Part shown: in pieces, positions 8,437 to 16,192 of the stretch
Position numbering within the stretch: the stretch's first letter is position 1
How the letters are laid out: every line of letters begins with the position of its first letter
DNA from: Actinomycetes bacterium
GTDB taxonomy: Bacteria; Actinomycetota; CADDZG01; JAHWKV01
Assembly (NCBI GenBank): GCA_029263075.1
Contig: JAJCYE010000094.1
Span: 1-33,879 of the forward strand
DNA length: 33,879 nt
Reading direction: 5' to 3'
Translations under genes and position numbers: made by a program
Notes under the pieces: generated by a model
Database searches by the model: none
What the model was told of the DNA's origin: nothing
What the model saw: only the letters and a program-made list of their open reading frames with translations

Positions 8437-9303
8437 TCAACCCTTGGATTTTTCCGGAACGCCGGCTGGAGACACCTTGGAAATGGCTTCCGTCATGCGG
8501 ACCACCCGGACCATCTCTTTTACATCGTGCACCCTCACGATGCTTGCTCCCTGGGCTACCGCCCACGCTACCGTAGCCGCGGTGCCCTCCAGGCGTTGGT
8601 CGGCGGGGAGGTCCAGCGTCGTTCCAATGAACGACTTCCTGGAGGAGCCGATCAGGATGGGGAATCCGGGTTCGCACAGCTGAGGGATGCCCTTGAGTAT
8701 CTGCAGGTTGTGTTCCCTCGTTTTGCCGAACCCGATCCCGGGGTCGAGCACTATCGCCGCTTCGGGAATGCCCGCCGCCAGCGCATCGGCCGCCCAGTCC
8801 ACAAGCGCCGCCCTGACCTCAGCCACCACGTCGTCGTAGGCGGGGTTCGCCTGCATAGTCCGCGGGTTCCCCAGCATGTGCATGAGCACCACGCCGGCCG
8901 AACAGTCGGCCACCACGTCCGTCATCAGGGGGTCGGCCCTAAGGGCGGTCACGTCGTTGATGATCACCGCGCCGGCGTCCACCGCGGCGCGGGCCACCGC
9001 CGCCTTGGTGGTGTCTATGGAAACGGTGGCTCCGGTACGGGCCACGATGGCCTCGATCACCGGTACCACCCGGGACAATTCATCGCCCTCCGGAACTTCT
9101 AGTGCACCGGGACGGGTGGACTCGCCTCCGACGTCGATGATGTCGGCGCCCTCCTCGAGCATCTGTTCCGCCCGGTCGACGGCGGCAAACGGATCGAGGA
9201 ATTTGCCGCCGTCGGAGAAAGAGTCGGGCGTGACGTTGAGAATGCCCATCACCAAGACTCGATCGAACGACAGGCGCCGCTCGCAACATTCCCAGATGTT
9301 CAT
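8437..9303 (-). CDS. folP: Dihydropteroate synthase
   Basis: FolP condenses p-aminobenzoate with the pterin pyrophosphate to dihydropteroate and is the sulfonamide target. The 288 residues hold MGILNVTPDSFSDGG (near 20-34), DVGGESTRPGA (near 57-67), IINDVTA, DPGIGFGKT and GSSRKSFIG, all diagnostic. Start ATG at 9303 has GGGAG five nt upstream. It is 33 bp after ftsH. In many actinobacteria folE (GTP cyclohydrolase I) sits between ftsH and folP; it is missing here, so the first pterin enzyme must be elsewhere. Confidence 0.97.
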   Translation of the reverse strand: MNIWECCERRLSFDRVLVMGILNVTPDSFSDGGKFLDPFAAVDRAEQMLEEGADIIDVGGESTRPGALEVPEGDELSRVVPVIEAIVARTGATVSIDTTKAAVARAAVDAGAVIINDVTALRADPLMTDVVADCSAGVVLMHMLGNPRTMQANPAYDDVVAEVRAALVDWAADALAAGIPEAAIVLDPGIGFGKTREHNLQILKGIPQLCEPGFPILIGSSRKSFIGTTLDLPADQRLEGTAATVAWAVAQGASIVRVHDVKEMVRVVRMTEAISKVSPAGVPEKSKG

Positions 9304-9336
9304 CGCAACTCCCGCCCGGGGGCGGTCCGGCCGCAG

Positions 9337-11292
9337 TTAGGCGGGGGTGGGTTCGGCGCCCGGGCGGCGCAGACTCGGCTTCGCGGGAGCCGGCGTGTGG
9401 GTCTGGATGGTGTCCTCGTCTTCCTTCGTGGCAGCCGCCGCCAGTTGGTCCTGCACCAAACGACGGGGGAGCTCGCCACGGGCCGCCCTCTTGGGTACAT
9501 CGGCGAAGAGGCGCTCGACATCGGACTTCTCGATAGTCTCCTTCTCGATGAGAAGTTCTACCATCGAGTCAAGCTGCGCCCGGTAGGTGGAACAGATCTC
9601 CCACGCCTCCTGGTGCGCCTCGTCGACCAGACGACGGATCTCCTCGTCGATCTCAGAAGCCACGTGCTCCGAGTAGTCGGCGTTGTGACCCATGTCCTTG
9701 CCCAAGAACGGCTGGTCGACCTTCTCGCCCAGCGCCATGGGGCCGAGCTTTTCACTCATCCCGTATTCGCAGACCATCTTGCGAGCGATCTTTGAGACCC
9801 GCTCCAGGTCGTTGGATGCACCGGTGGTCGGGTCCTGGAAGACGAGTTCTTCGGCCACCCGGCCACCCAGCAGCATGGCCAGTTGGTCGATAAGGCCGGA
9901 GCGGGACTCCAGGAAACGGTCCTCCAATGGCAAGTTCAATGTGTAGCCCAGCGCCCTGCCTCGGCTGATGATTGAAACCTTGTGCACCGGGTCGGCGTTA
10001 GGCAACGCCCAACTGACCAAAGCGTGGCCGGCCTCATGAAAGGCGATGACCTGCTTTTCGTGATCGCTGATCAGCCGACTCTTGCGCTGCGGTCCTGCGA
10101 TCACCCGGTCGATGGCCTCCTCGACCTCGTCCATGGTGATCTCCTTCTTGGCGCGGCGGGCCGCAAGGAGGGCGGACTCGTTGATGACGTTGGCCAGGTC
10201 CGCGCCGGTGAAGCCGGGAGTCCGGCGAGCCAGCACGGCCAGGTCGACGTCCTTGCCCAGCGGCTTGCCTCGGCCGTGAACCTTGAGGATGTCTTCCCGG
10301 CCCTTGAGGTCGGCCCGGTCCACGGTGACCTGACGGTCAAAGCGGCCGGGACGCAACAGCGCCGGGTCCAAAATGTCGGGACGGTTGGTGGCGGCCATGA
10401 GGATGACGCCGGTACGGACATCAAAACCGTCCATCTCCACCAACAACTGATTCAAAGTCTGCTCACGTTCATCATGGCCACCGCCGAGGCCTGCGCCACG
10501 GTGACGCCCGACGGCGTCGATCTCGTCCACAAAGATGATGGCGGGGGCCGAAGCCTTTGCCTGCTCAAAAAGGTCGCGCACCCGGGCTGCTCCGACACCG
10601 ACGAACATTTCAACGAAGTCCGAGCCGGAGATCGAGAAGAAGGGAACGCCGGCCTCACCGGCAACTGCACGGGCAAGGAGGGTTTTGCCGGTCCCCGGGG
10701 GGCCGAACAGCAGCACGCCCTTGGGGATTTTGGCGCCCATGTTTTGGAACTTGGCGGGGTTGGCCAGGAACTCTTTGATCTCTTCGAGTTCTTCGATGGC
10801 CTCATCAACACCTGCCACGTCCTGGAACGTGATCTTGGGCTGGTCCTTGGCAACCAGCTTGGCCTTCGACTTTCCGAAGGACATGACCCGGTTGCCGCCG
10901 CCCTGCATTTGCTGCATCAGGAAGAAGAAGATGCCGAGGATAAAGATGAAGGGAAGGATGCTGGTGAGAAGGGAGCCCCACAGGTTCGGGTTCTCCGGGT
11001 TGGCGATCACCTTGACGCCGGGCTGGTCTCTCAGGAGCTGGGAGACGTCTTCCGAACTGAGGTAGGTGGAGGTGAATTTGGTGCCATCGGCGAGGGATCC
11101 TTCGATCCGTCCGCTACTGCGGAAGACCTCCACCTCGGTGACGTCTCCGGCCTTGAGCTTGCGCTCGAAATCGCTGGTGCTGAGTTTTGTGGCCCGGCTG
11201 CCGCTGTTCAAAATTCCTGCGACGGCCCAGATGGCCGCAATACCGATCAGCAAATAAAAGATTGGGTTCTTAAAGAGCTTGTTCATCGTCAT
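9337..11292 (-). CDS. ftsH: ATP-dependent zinc metalloprotease FtsH
   Basis: FtsH is the membrane-anchored AAA+ protease that degrades misfolded membrane proteins and short-lived regulators. The 651 residues show an N-terminal membrane span (about 8-27), an extracytoplasmic domain, a second span (about 105-125), Walker A GPPGTGKT (near 195), Walker [12 protein letters not shown] (near 253), the second region of homology ([19 protein letters not shown]), and the zinc site HEAGH (near 420). The C-terminal tail is Pro/Thr-rich. ATG at 11292 or the second ATG six bases in could both serve; neither has a strong ribosome site. tilS-hpt-ftsH is a widely conserved order. The 101-bp gap upstream may hold a secondary promoter, though I could not pick clear boxes. 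Confidence 0.98.
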   Translation of the reverse strand: MTMNKLFKNPIFYLLIGIAAIWAVAGILNSGSRATKLSTSDFERKLKAGDVTEVEVFRSSGRIEGSLADGTKFTSTYLSSEDVSQLLRDQPGVKVIANPENPNLWGSLLTSILPFIFILGIFFFLMQQMQGGGNRVMSFGKSKAKLVAKDQPKITFQDVAGVDEAIEELEEIKEFLANPAKFQNMGAKIPKGVLLFGPPGTGKTLLARAVAGEAGVPFFSISGSDFVEMFVGVGAARVRDLFEQAKASAPAIIFVDEIDAVGRHRGAGLGGGHDEREQTLNQLLVEMDGFDVRTGVILMAATNRPDILDPALLRPGRFDRQVTVDRADLKGREDILKVHGRGKPLGKDVDLAVLARRTPGFTGADLANVINESALLAARRAKKEITMDEVEEAIDRVIAGPQRKSRLISDHEKQVIAFHEAGHALVSWALPNADPVHKVSIISRGRALGYTLNLPLEDRFLESRSGLIDQLAMLLGGRVAEELVFQDPTTGASNDLERVSKIARKMVCEYGMSEKLGPMALGEKVDQPFLGKDMGHNADYSEHVASEIDEEIRRLVDEAHQEAWEICSTYRAQLDSMVELLIEKETIEKSDVERLFADVPKRAARGELPRRLVQDQLAAAATKEDEDTIQTHTPAPAKPSLRRPGAEPTPA

Positions 11293-11393
11293 CCCAGGTT
11301 AGCACCTTCGTCACATTTGCCTCCCGCCCGAATCGCGGCCCTTTGGAGCGCCAGTCTTTAAGTACTTCGTCAGGAATCGCCCGGTTGTGAACC

Positions 11394-11927
11394 TTAACTT
11401 TTGTGTTTTTCGTCCAGGAACGCTATGTAGGGAAGATTGCGGTAAAGCTGATCGTGGTCCAGTCCGTAACCTATGACGAACTGGGCGGGGATCTCAAAGC
11501 CCTCGTACCGAACATCCAGATCCACCTGCTGGATGCCCGATTTCCTGAGAAGTGCACAAACCTCCAGGCTGGCCGGCTTGCGCCCGTTGAGGTACTTCAG
11601 GAGATAGTTGAGGGTCAACCCGGAATCGATGATGTCCTCGACCAGAAGTACATGCCGGCCGGTGATCTCGTAGTCCAGGTCCTTAAGGATCCTCACGACA
11701 CCTGAGGTCATGGTGGCCGAGCCGTAACTGGAGACGGCCATAAAGTCGAACTCCAGGGGCAGGTCGATCTTGCGGGCAAGGTCGCTCATCAACATGAATG
11801 CGCCCTTTAGCACCCCGACCAGGACCACATCCTTGCCGGCATAGTCCTCGCTTATTCGATCCGCCATCTCCTGGATACGCTGCTGAATGCGCTCCTCGGA
11901 GATAAGTACTTCGCCAACTCCGATCAA
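11394..11927 (-). CDS. hpt: Hypoxanthine phosphoribosyltransferase
   Basis: Hpt salvages hypoxanthine (and usually guanine) to IMP/GMP using PRPP. The 177-residue chain has the type I PRTase signature VLLVEDIIDSGLTLNYLL (about 100-117), the flexible-loop SSYGSATMTSG, and the substrate-end IGYGLDHDQLYRNLPYI typical of bacterial HPRT. Start is TTG at 11927, fixed by GAGGAGG four nt upstream; it overlaps the tilS stop by 4 bp. The tilS-hpt pair is conserved and in Firmicutes the two proteins interact with ftsH regulation; that link is not tested here. Confidence 0.97.
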   Translation of the reverse strand: MIGVGEVLISEERIQQRIQEMADRISEDYAGKDVVLVGVLKGAFMLMSDLARKIDLPLEFDFMAVSSYGSATMTSGVVRILKDLDYEITGRHVLLVEDIIDSGLTLNYLLKYLNGRKPASLEVCALLRKSGIQQVDLDVRYEGFEIPAQFVIGYGLDHDQLYRNLPYIAFLDEKHKS

Positions 11928-13276
11928 GCGACCTCCTCATTTGCATTTGCCAGATACGTCATCCGTACGGCTTGGGTAGTTTGTGGCCTTATTTTGAACC
12001 GGTCGTCCAGGCGGTGACCCGCCAGCCAAACGATCTTGTCCCCACACACCACCACCGGTACCGCCGGCCGGGCCGACCTCGGCAAACCCGCGTCGACGAA
12101 GAAGTCTTGAAGTTTACGGGAGCCCGGCGCCCCCAGGGGATGGAACCGGTCGCCCGGCTGCCACGGCCTGACCGCAAGGCCGTCCGTCAAGCATGCGACA
12201 TCCACCAGTTCCGAATAACGATCCGGGTTCCGGACCGGACCCGCCGGCACCGGGGTGAACTCAAGGCTGAGCCGGGCCCCCCACCCCGGGAGGGTCGTGG
12301 TCCCCGGCAACTTCAGCGTGACCGAGGGCAAAATCGGCGGCTGCCGGTCCCGCCCAAAAACGATCTCTTCACGATCCGACCAAACCGACATCCCGCCGGG
12401 CAAGTCCAAGCGGGCTCCGGTAACCGTAGACACCTTACGCAGGACGTCGTTGACCGCCCGACCCGTGAGTTCCATACCCGCCTGTTGGGCGGCCCGCCTG
12501 ACCAATTGCCGGCGAACCGGATCTTCGGCCCGGCTCAGCCCCTCGCGTTTGATCTGGACCTCCGATTCCGACACGGTGACGATTCCTGGCCATAGGGCGT
12601 CGACGCTTAGGGCAACGTCCTGGGACTGCCGGCGGGTGCCTTCAGCCAGCGCGGTCAGCCTGCCCAACTGTTCGTCGGACACTCCGTCAAGCCGGGCGCG
12701 CATTACGACCCTGCGGTACTTGAAGTTGCGATTGGAGGGGTCCGTGCGGAATCCGACTCCGGCCTGCCGGCACACCGCTTCGGTATCCCTGCGCCTCAGG
12801 TCGAGCAGGGGCCGGATCAGTTCTCCGCGAACCGGAGGGATGCCCAGGCCGTACCCCCCGCGGTCAAGGCGGAGAAGAACGGTCTCGGCTTGATCGTCGG
12901 CGGTGTGGCCGGTTGCGGTCCGAACCGCGCCGCACTGCGCGGCCATCCCGGCGAGCGCCAGGTACCGCACCCGGCGGGCCTCTGCCTGGGTTGGTGGAGT
13001 CACCCGGACTTTGGTTTCCAGAAAAGACAGACCCAGAGTGCGGGCGACTTCCCGGCAGTGTTCGGCATCTCCGGCGGATGAGGTACGCATCTGGTGATCG
13101 ACATGACCCAGCACCACTCGGTAGCCCAACCGGTGGAGCAGCAGGGCCAAGCAGGTCGAGTCGGCGCCACCGCTGAACGCCGCCAGGACCGTATCGCCCG
13201 GCTCGAGCATCCGGTGCCGAACAATGGTCGCCGCCGCCGTTTCGGCCGGGCTCAAGGCGCTACCCGGCTCAACCAT
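11924..13276 (-). CDS. tilS: tRNA(Ile)-lysidine synthase
   Basis: TilS attaches lysine to C34 of the CAU-anticodon tRNA-Ile so that it reads AUA instead of AUG. The PP-loop ATP motif AFSGGADST is near residues 33-41, followed by GHVDHQMR and TGHTADDQAETVLLRL. At 450 residues it is the long bacterial form. The C-terminal domain is visible as VRPWQPGDRFHPLG and GSRKLQDFFVDAGLPR (about 370-405). The mycobacterial protein is shorter (about 320) and lacks this part. ATG at 13276 has GGAG upstream and lies 25 bp inside the end of the metalloprotease gene, so translation is likely coupled. Confidence 0.96.
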   Translation of the reverse strand: MVEPGSALSPAETAAATIVRHRMLEPGDTVLAAFSGGADSTCLALLLHRLGYRVVLGHVDHQMRTSSAGDAEHCREVARTLGLSFLETKVRVTPPTQAEARRVRYLALAGMAAQCGAVRTATGHTADDQAETVLLRLDRGGYGLGIPPVRGELIRPLLDLRRRDTEAVCRQAGVGFRTDPSNRNFKYRRVVMRARLDGVSDEQLGRLTALAEGTRRQSQDVALSVDALWPGIVTVSESEVQIKREGLSRAEDPVRRQLVRRAAQQAGMELTGRAVNDVLRKVSTVTGARLDLPGGMSVWSDREEIVFGRDRQPPILPSVTLKLPGTTTLPGWGARLSLEFTPVPAGPVRNPDRYSELVDVACLTDGLAVRPWQPGDRFHPLGAPGSRKLQDFFVDAGLPRSARPAVPVVVCGDKIVWLAGHRLDDRFKIRPQTTQAVRMTYLANANEEVA

Positions 13277-14292
13277 CGCTCCGGAGACTTAACCTCCTCC
13301 AGGGTGGGAAGCGCCTCGACCGAGTCGAAAACCGTCTTGACCCCCGCCGAACCGGCGGTAGCGTAAACCGCATCAAAGAAGAGTTGGCCCTGAACGTACT
13401 GGGCCTTCTTCAACTCGAAACCCAGCACCTTGGCCAACAGGCGAGCCAGCGGGCTGCCCACGGTGCCGCCGCCCCGGAGGGCCCGGCTCATTCTGGGTTG
13501 GCTCGGGATCCGGCCTTCACCCACCCGGTCCATCACAAAGTTGCCGTGTCCCTCGATCACCGACATGAACGCCTGGAGCCGGTTGAAAATCTCCATCTGC
13601 CCCGGTTCGAGCATCCGGAACACCATGGGGGCGCCGTCCTCACTCCCCTTGGGGGTCGACTTGAAGGACGACATCATCCGGTCCGCCACGGTTTTGGCAT
13701 CCATGTCCATGGACTGCAACATTTCATTAACCATGCCGAGGAAGTGCGGGCGGACCCAAGGGTTGGCCTCGAACTGACTGCGGTGGGTCAACTCATGAAG
13801 GACGATCCACAAGCGAAAGTCGCGGGGCAAAAAACCGAAGCGCCGCTCCATGGTCACGATGTTGGGCCCGACGAACCAAACCTGATTTTGGTGGGCCATC
13901 GCAATGTCGTACTGACCCAAAACCCTCTGCGACAAGAAGCCCAGCACCGTGCCGAGTTGGGCGCCGAGAGCGGCTTTGTAGGCGAATTTTGCGCCGGGGA
14001 AAGCCGGGGCGTCGTCTAGGCGTTGCTGAAACTTACCTAAAAGCGGCGACATCAGGCCCAACATCGAGTCGACGTTGTTGGACGCCCACTCCTGGCGGCC
14101 GAGAACCCGGGGAACGGCGGCGTGGGGAGAGATGAACCCGCTCTCTTCGGCGATCAGGGGTTCGGCTTCACGGGTCAACGCCTCGAAGCTTTCCTGCAAG
14201 CCCTCCAAAAGGTAGGACCGGTCGAGGGAACCCGGCTGGGCGAACATCGCCGCGAACCGCGACGCTACCGATTCATCTACGATTCCGCTCAC
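13252..14292 (-). CDS. Zinc-dependent metalloprotease-like protein (DUF2342 / Zincin_2 family)
   Basis: This belongs to the actinobacterial family often named 'zinc-dependent metalloprotease' or 'coenzyme F420 biosynthesis-associated uncharacterized protein' (Rv3626c in M. tuberculosis, also next to tilS). The 346 residues contain HELTH (near 162-166) and a downstream EGHGNFVMD (near 245-253) whose Glu could complete the zinc site. No signal peptide is seen, so a cytosolic location is likely. Substrate and role are unknown; the F420 link comes from phylogenetic profiling and no F420 gene is in this window. The start is GTG at 14292, without a clear ribosome site, so it is only moderately certain. 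It is the first gene of the long minus-strand run. Confidence 0.93.
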   Translation of the reverse strand: MSGIVDESVASRFAAMFAQPGSLDRSYLLEGLQESFEALTREAEPLIAEESGFISPHAAVPRVLGRQEWASNNVDSMLGLMSPLLGKFQQRLDDAPAFPGAKFAYKAALGAQLGTVLGFLSQRVLGQYDIAMAHQNQVWFVGPNIVTMERRFGFLPRDFRLWIVLHELTHRSQFEANPWVRPHFLGMVNEMLQSMDMDAKTVADRMMSSFKSTPKGSEDGAPMVFRMLEPGQMEIFNRLQAFMSVIEGHGNFVMDRVGEGRIPSQPRMSRALRGGGTVGSPLARLLAKVLGFELKKAQYVQGQLFFDAVYATAGSAGVKTVFDSVEALPTLEEVKSPERWLSRVAP

Positions 14293-14520
14293 CGGCGCGG
14301 GGAGCCCGCGTTGGTGGGGGGAGCCGGGACGGCAGGGCGGCTCAGGGCGTGGCCAGGATCGGCTGGATGTCGCGGCACGGCTCCAGCTTAACAGCGGGGA
14401 TACGGCACGGATGATGGAGCGCTAGCTTGTGGTTCTGCAAGAGCCCAACGGCCGGAACAACTCCATGGCGTTGCTCGACGGCACGTCCGGCGGACCCTCT
14501 GGCGGCTGAACAGCAGCCGG

Positions 14521-14718
14521 CTAGCTGACCTTCTTGCCCCTGAGTCTTGGAATCTTTACGTCGGCGTGGATAAAACAGGTGTCGCGGCGGTTGTACATGG
14601 AAAGTTTGGTGATGCATCCCTCGTGGGTGCACGAGCGATCCTCCGCATAACGACGGGACCTCTTAGGAAGTCCCACTACATGAGCGCCTCTGATAGCCGT
14701 TGACGATGCCACGTTCAT
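14521..14718 (-). CDS. Small Cys/His protein, putative zinc knuckle
   Basis: A 65-residue basic protein that I do not recognise with certainty. Its core is C-x4-C-x12-C-x2-H (CTHEGC ... YNRRDTCFIH), compatible with one zinc ion; similar C..EGC.T.LS.YN....C..H patterns occur in small actinobacterial proteins. The tail IPRLRGKK is strongly basic, suggesting nucleic-acid contact, but that is inference. AAGAGGAGGG runs almost up to the ATG at 14718; an in-frame ATG at 14757 would add 13 residues. It stands alone between the tRNA and the metalloprotease gene, 228 bp upstream of the latter. Confidence 0.6.
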   Translation of the reverse strand: MNVASSTAIRGAHVVGLPKRSRRYAEDRSCTHEGCITKLSMYNRRDTCFIHADVKIPRLRGKKVS

Positions 14719-14896
14719 CCCTCCTCTTGGATATCCGGTGGTAAATCCAACTTTCATGACCTATTCGGTATGCCTGGCAACGTGGATTGGTACTTGTCTA
14801 TTCCCCGATCAGGGTTTTTTGTACCAGGGGGACGGCGAACCAGAGCCGATTCATCGGCCGTAGGGCCGACTGAGGAGTACTTCGAAGGCTCCAAAA

Positions 14897-14972
14897 TGGA
14901 GCCGGAGCGGGGAATCGAACCCCGGACCTACGCATTACGAGTGCGTTGCTCTTCCGTCTGAGCTACCCCGGC
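14897..14972 (-). tRNA. thrT: tRNA-Thr (anticodon CGU)
   Basis: Read on the minus strand, the 76 nt fold into a complete cloverleaf. Acceptor GCCGGGG pairs with CTCCGGC including one G-U, the D arm is AGCTCAGACGGAAGAGC-like, the anticodon stem ACGCA/TGCGT encloses loop CTCGTAA with anticodon CGT, and the T arm is CGGGG-TTCGATT-CCCCG. The 3' CCA is encoded (14897-14899). CGU reads the threonine codon ACG. It lies 77 bp after holB, a position seen in other actinobacteria. Confidence 0.96.
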
Positions 14973-14985
14973 GTGGGCCAGTCTT

Positions 14986-15014
14986 TCCGGCACGGGGCCG
15001 GATCAAGTTGATCC
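14986..15014 (-). other. Two adjacent inverted repeats between holB and tRNA-Thr
   Basis: A perfect odd palindrome GGATCAA-G-TTGATCC occupies 15000-15014, directly followed on the minus strand by a second dyad CCGGC-N5-GCCGG (14986-15000). They lie between the holB stop and the mature tRNA 5' end. No U-run follows, so a classical terminator is doubtful. They could be a processing signal, a weak terminator for holB, or a binding site over the tRNA promoter. Confidence 0.4.
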
Positions 15015-15049
15015 AGTCTGTAGTTTACCCATGGGATCCGCCCGGCAGG

Positions 15050-16192
15050 TCAGGCCAGCCTGAGGAGCAGCGACTCGACCACCAAGGAGGCGTTGGCGTT
15101 GTTGCCCAGGGCCAGTTGGGCGTTCAGGCAATGTTCGATCATGTCGACCCAGAACCTGGTCTGGCGATCAGGGGCAGCCTCGGTCAGGCGGTCGGCGTGG
15201 TCATAGGCGATCAGGCTTGCCGGGTCCGCTCCCGCCGAAGCCGCGGCCAGGTCACGAAACGCTGCTCCCAACCAGGACAAGAAGTCGATGAGGACTTCGG
15301 TCTCCACCCTTCGCAAAGTCCTCTTGTTGCGGTCGGCCAGCTTCTTCTTCCAGACTCCCTGGCCCTGTTTGCCGCTGATCTCCTCCAGCCGGGACAACTC
15401 CTCCGCCTGCTTGTTTTCGAGTTGGTCCCGGGCGGCTGTGGCGTACCCCTTGACCACATCTGCCGCGTTCAAAACGTCGAGTACCGACAACTCGCGACCG
15501 GTGGCCACCTCCAGGGCTTTCTCCCTGATCACCGAGGTCCCCGGATCGGCCGCCAACCGCACCGCGGCGTTCAGGTCCCCCCGGGAAATGCGGACCAATC
15601 GACGAGCCTCGTCGATCCCTAGGTCGTACCGGGTCTGGAGCAGGGCCAACATCCCCTCCTCTGCGATGGGCGGGAAATCTACGATCTGGCAACGGGAGAG
15701 GATGGTGGGGAGGAACGGCTGCACCCCGTGGGCGAGCAGGATCCACACCACGCTCCGGTTCGGCTCCTCCAAGGCTTTGAGCAGCGCGTTCTGCGATCTT
15801 TCGGGGATGCGGTCCGCCTCCTGGATGATGAAGACGCGGTGGGAGGCCTCGATAGGGGATTGCGACGCCGCCTGGGCCGTTGCCCTCAGCACCTCCACGG
15901 GGAACGTGTATCCCTCCGGCTGGAGGATGGTCACATCCGGGTGAAGGCCGGCCATTGCGCGCCGGCAGGTGTTGCATTCACCGCACGCCTGGGGGCAAAC
16001 CAACGCGGCAGCGAATATCCGGGCGGCGTTGCGTTTGCCTACCCCGGGCGAGCCGACGAAAAGGTAGGTCCCCGTCGGGTGGCGGGCCGCGCCCCTAAGG
16101 ATCGCAGCCACCCGGGGGTGGCCCATGAACTTGTCCCAAGCATCTGCCGGCCGGGGACCCGAGGGTCCGGCGTCAGCCGACAGTTGCTTCAA
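15050..16192 (-). CDS. holB: DNA polymerase III delta' subunit
   Basis: Delta' is part of the clamp loader that opens the sliding clamp at primer ends. Seen are Walker A-like GSPGVGKRNAA (near residues 42-52), a Cys-rich zinc module CPQACGECNTC (near 65-75), the sensor region ALLKALEEPN and the SRC motif ILSRCQ (near 165). The frame stays open upstream inside tmk, but that part has the biased composition of an opposite-frame shadow. I place the start at TTG 16192, giving about 380 residues and a 20-bp overlap with tmk, with a GGAGGTGGGGGG tract just upstream. An ATG before GHPRVAA is the alternative. The topA-tmk-holB order is common in actinobacteria. Confidence 0.92.
   Translation of the reverse strand: MKQLSADAGPSGPRPADAWDKFMGHPRVAAILRGAARHPTGTYLFVGSPGVGKRNAARIFAAALVCPQACGECNTCRRAMAGLHPDVTILQPEGYTFPVEVLRATAQAASQSPIEASHRVFIIQEADRIPERSQNALLKALEEPNRSVVWILLAHGVQPFLPTILSRCQIVDFPPIAEEGMLALLQTRYDLGIDEARRLVRISRGDLNAAVRLAADPGTSVIREKALEVATGRELSVLDVLNAADVVKGYATAARDQLENKQAEELSRLEEISGKQGQGVWKKKLADRNKRTLRRVETEVLIDFLSWLGAAFRDLAAASAGADPASLIAYDHADRLTEAAPDRQTRFWVDMIEHCLNAQLALGNNANASLVVESLLLRLA

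Noticed and set aside
9982-11361. 459-residue open frame opposite ftsH
   Set aside because: Shadow of ftsH; the minus strand has Walker motifs and HEAGH.
14342-14632. 96-residue minus-strand frame overlapping the Cys/His mini-protein
   Set aside because: No ribosome site, low-complexity His/Arg/Pro content, and it conflicts with the better-supported small gene at 14521-14718.
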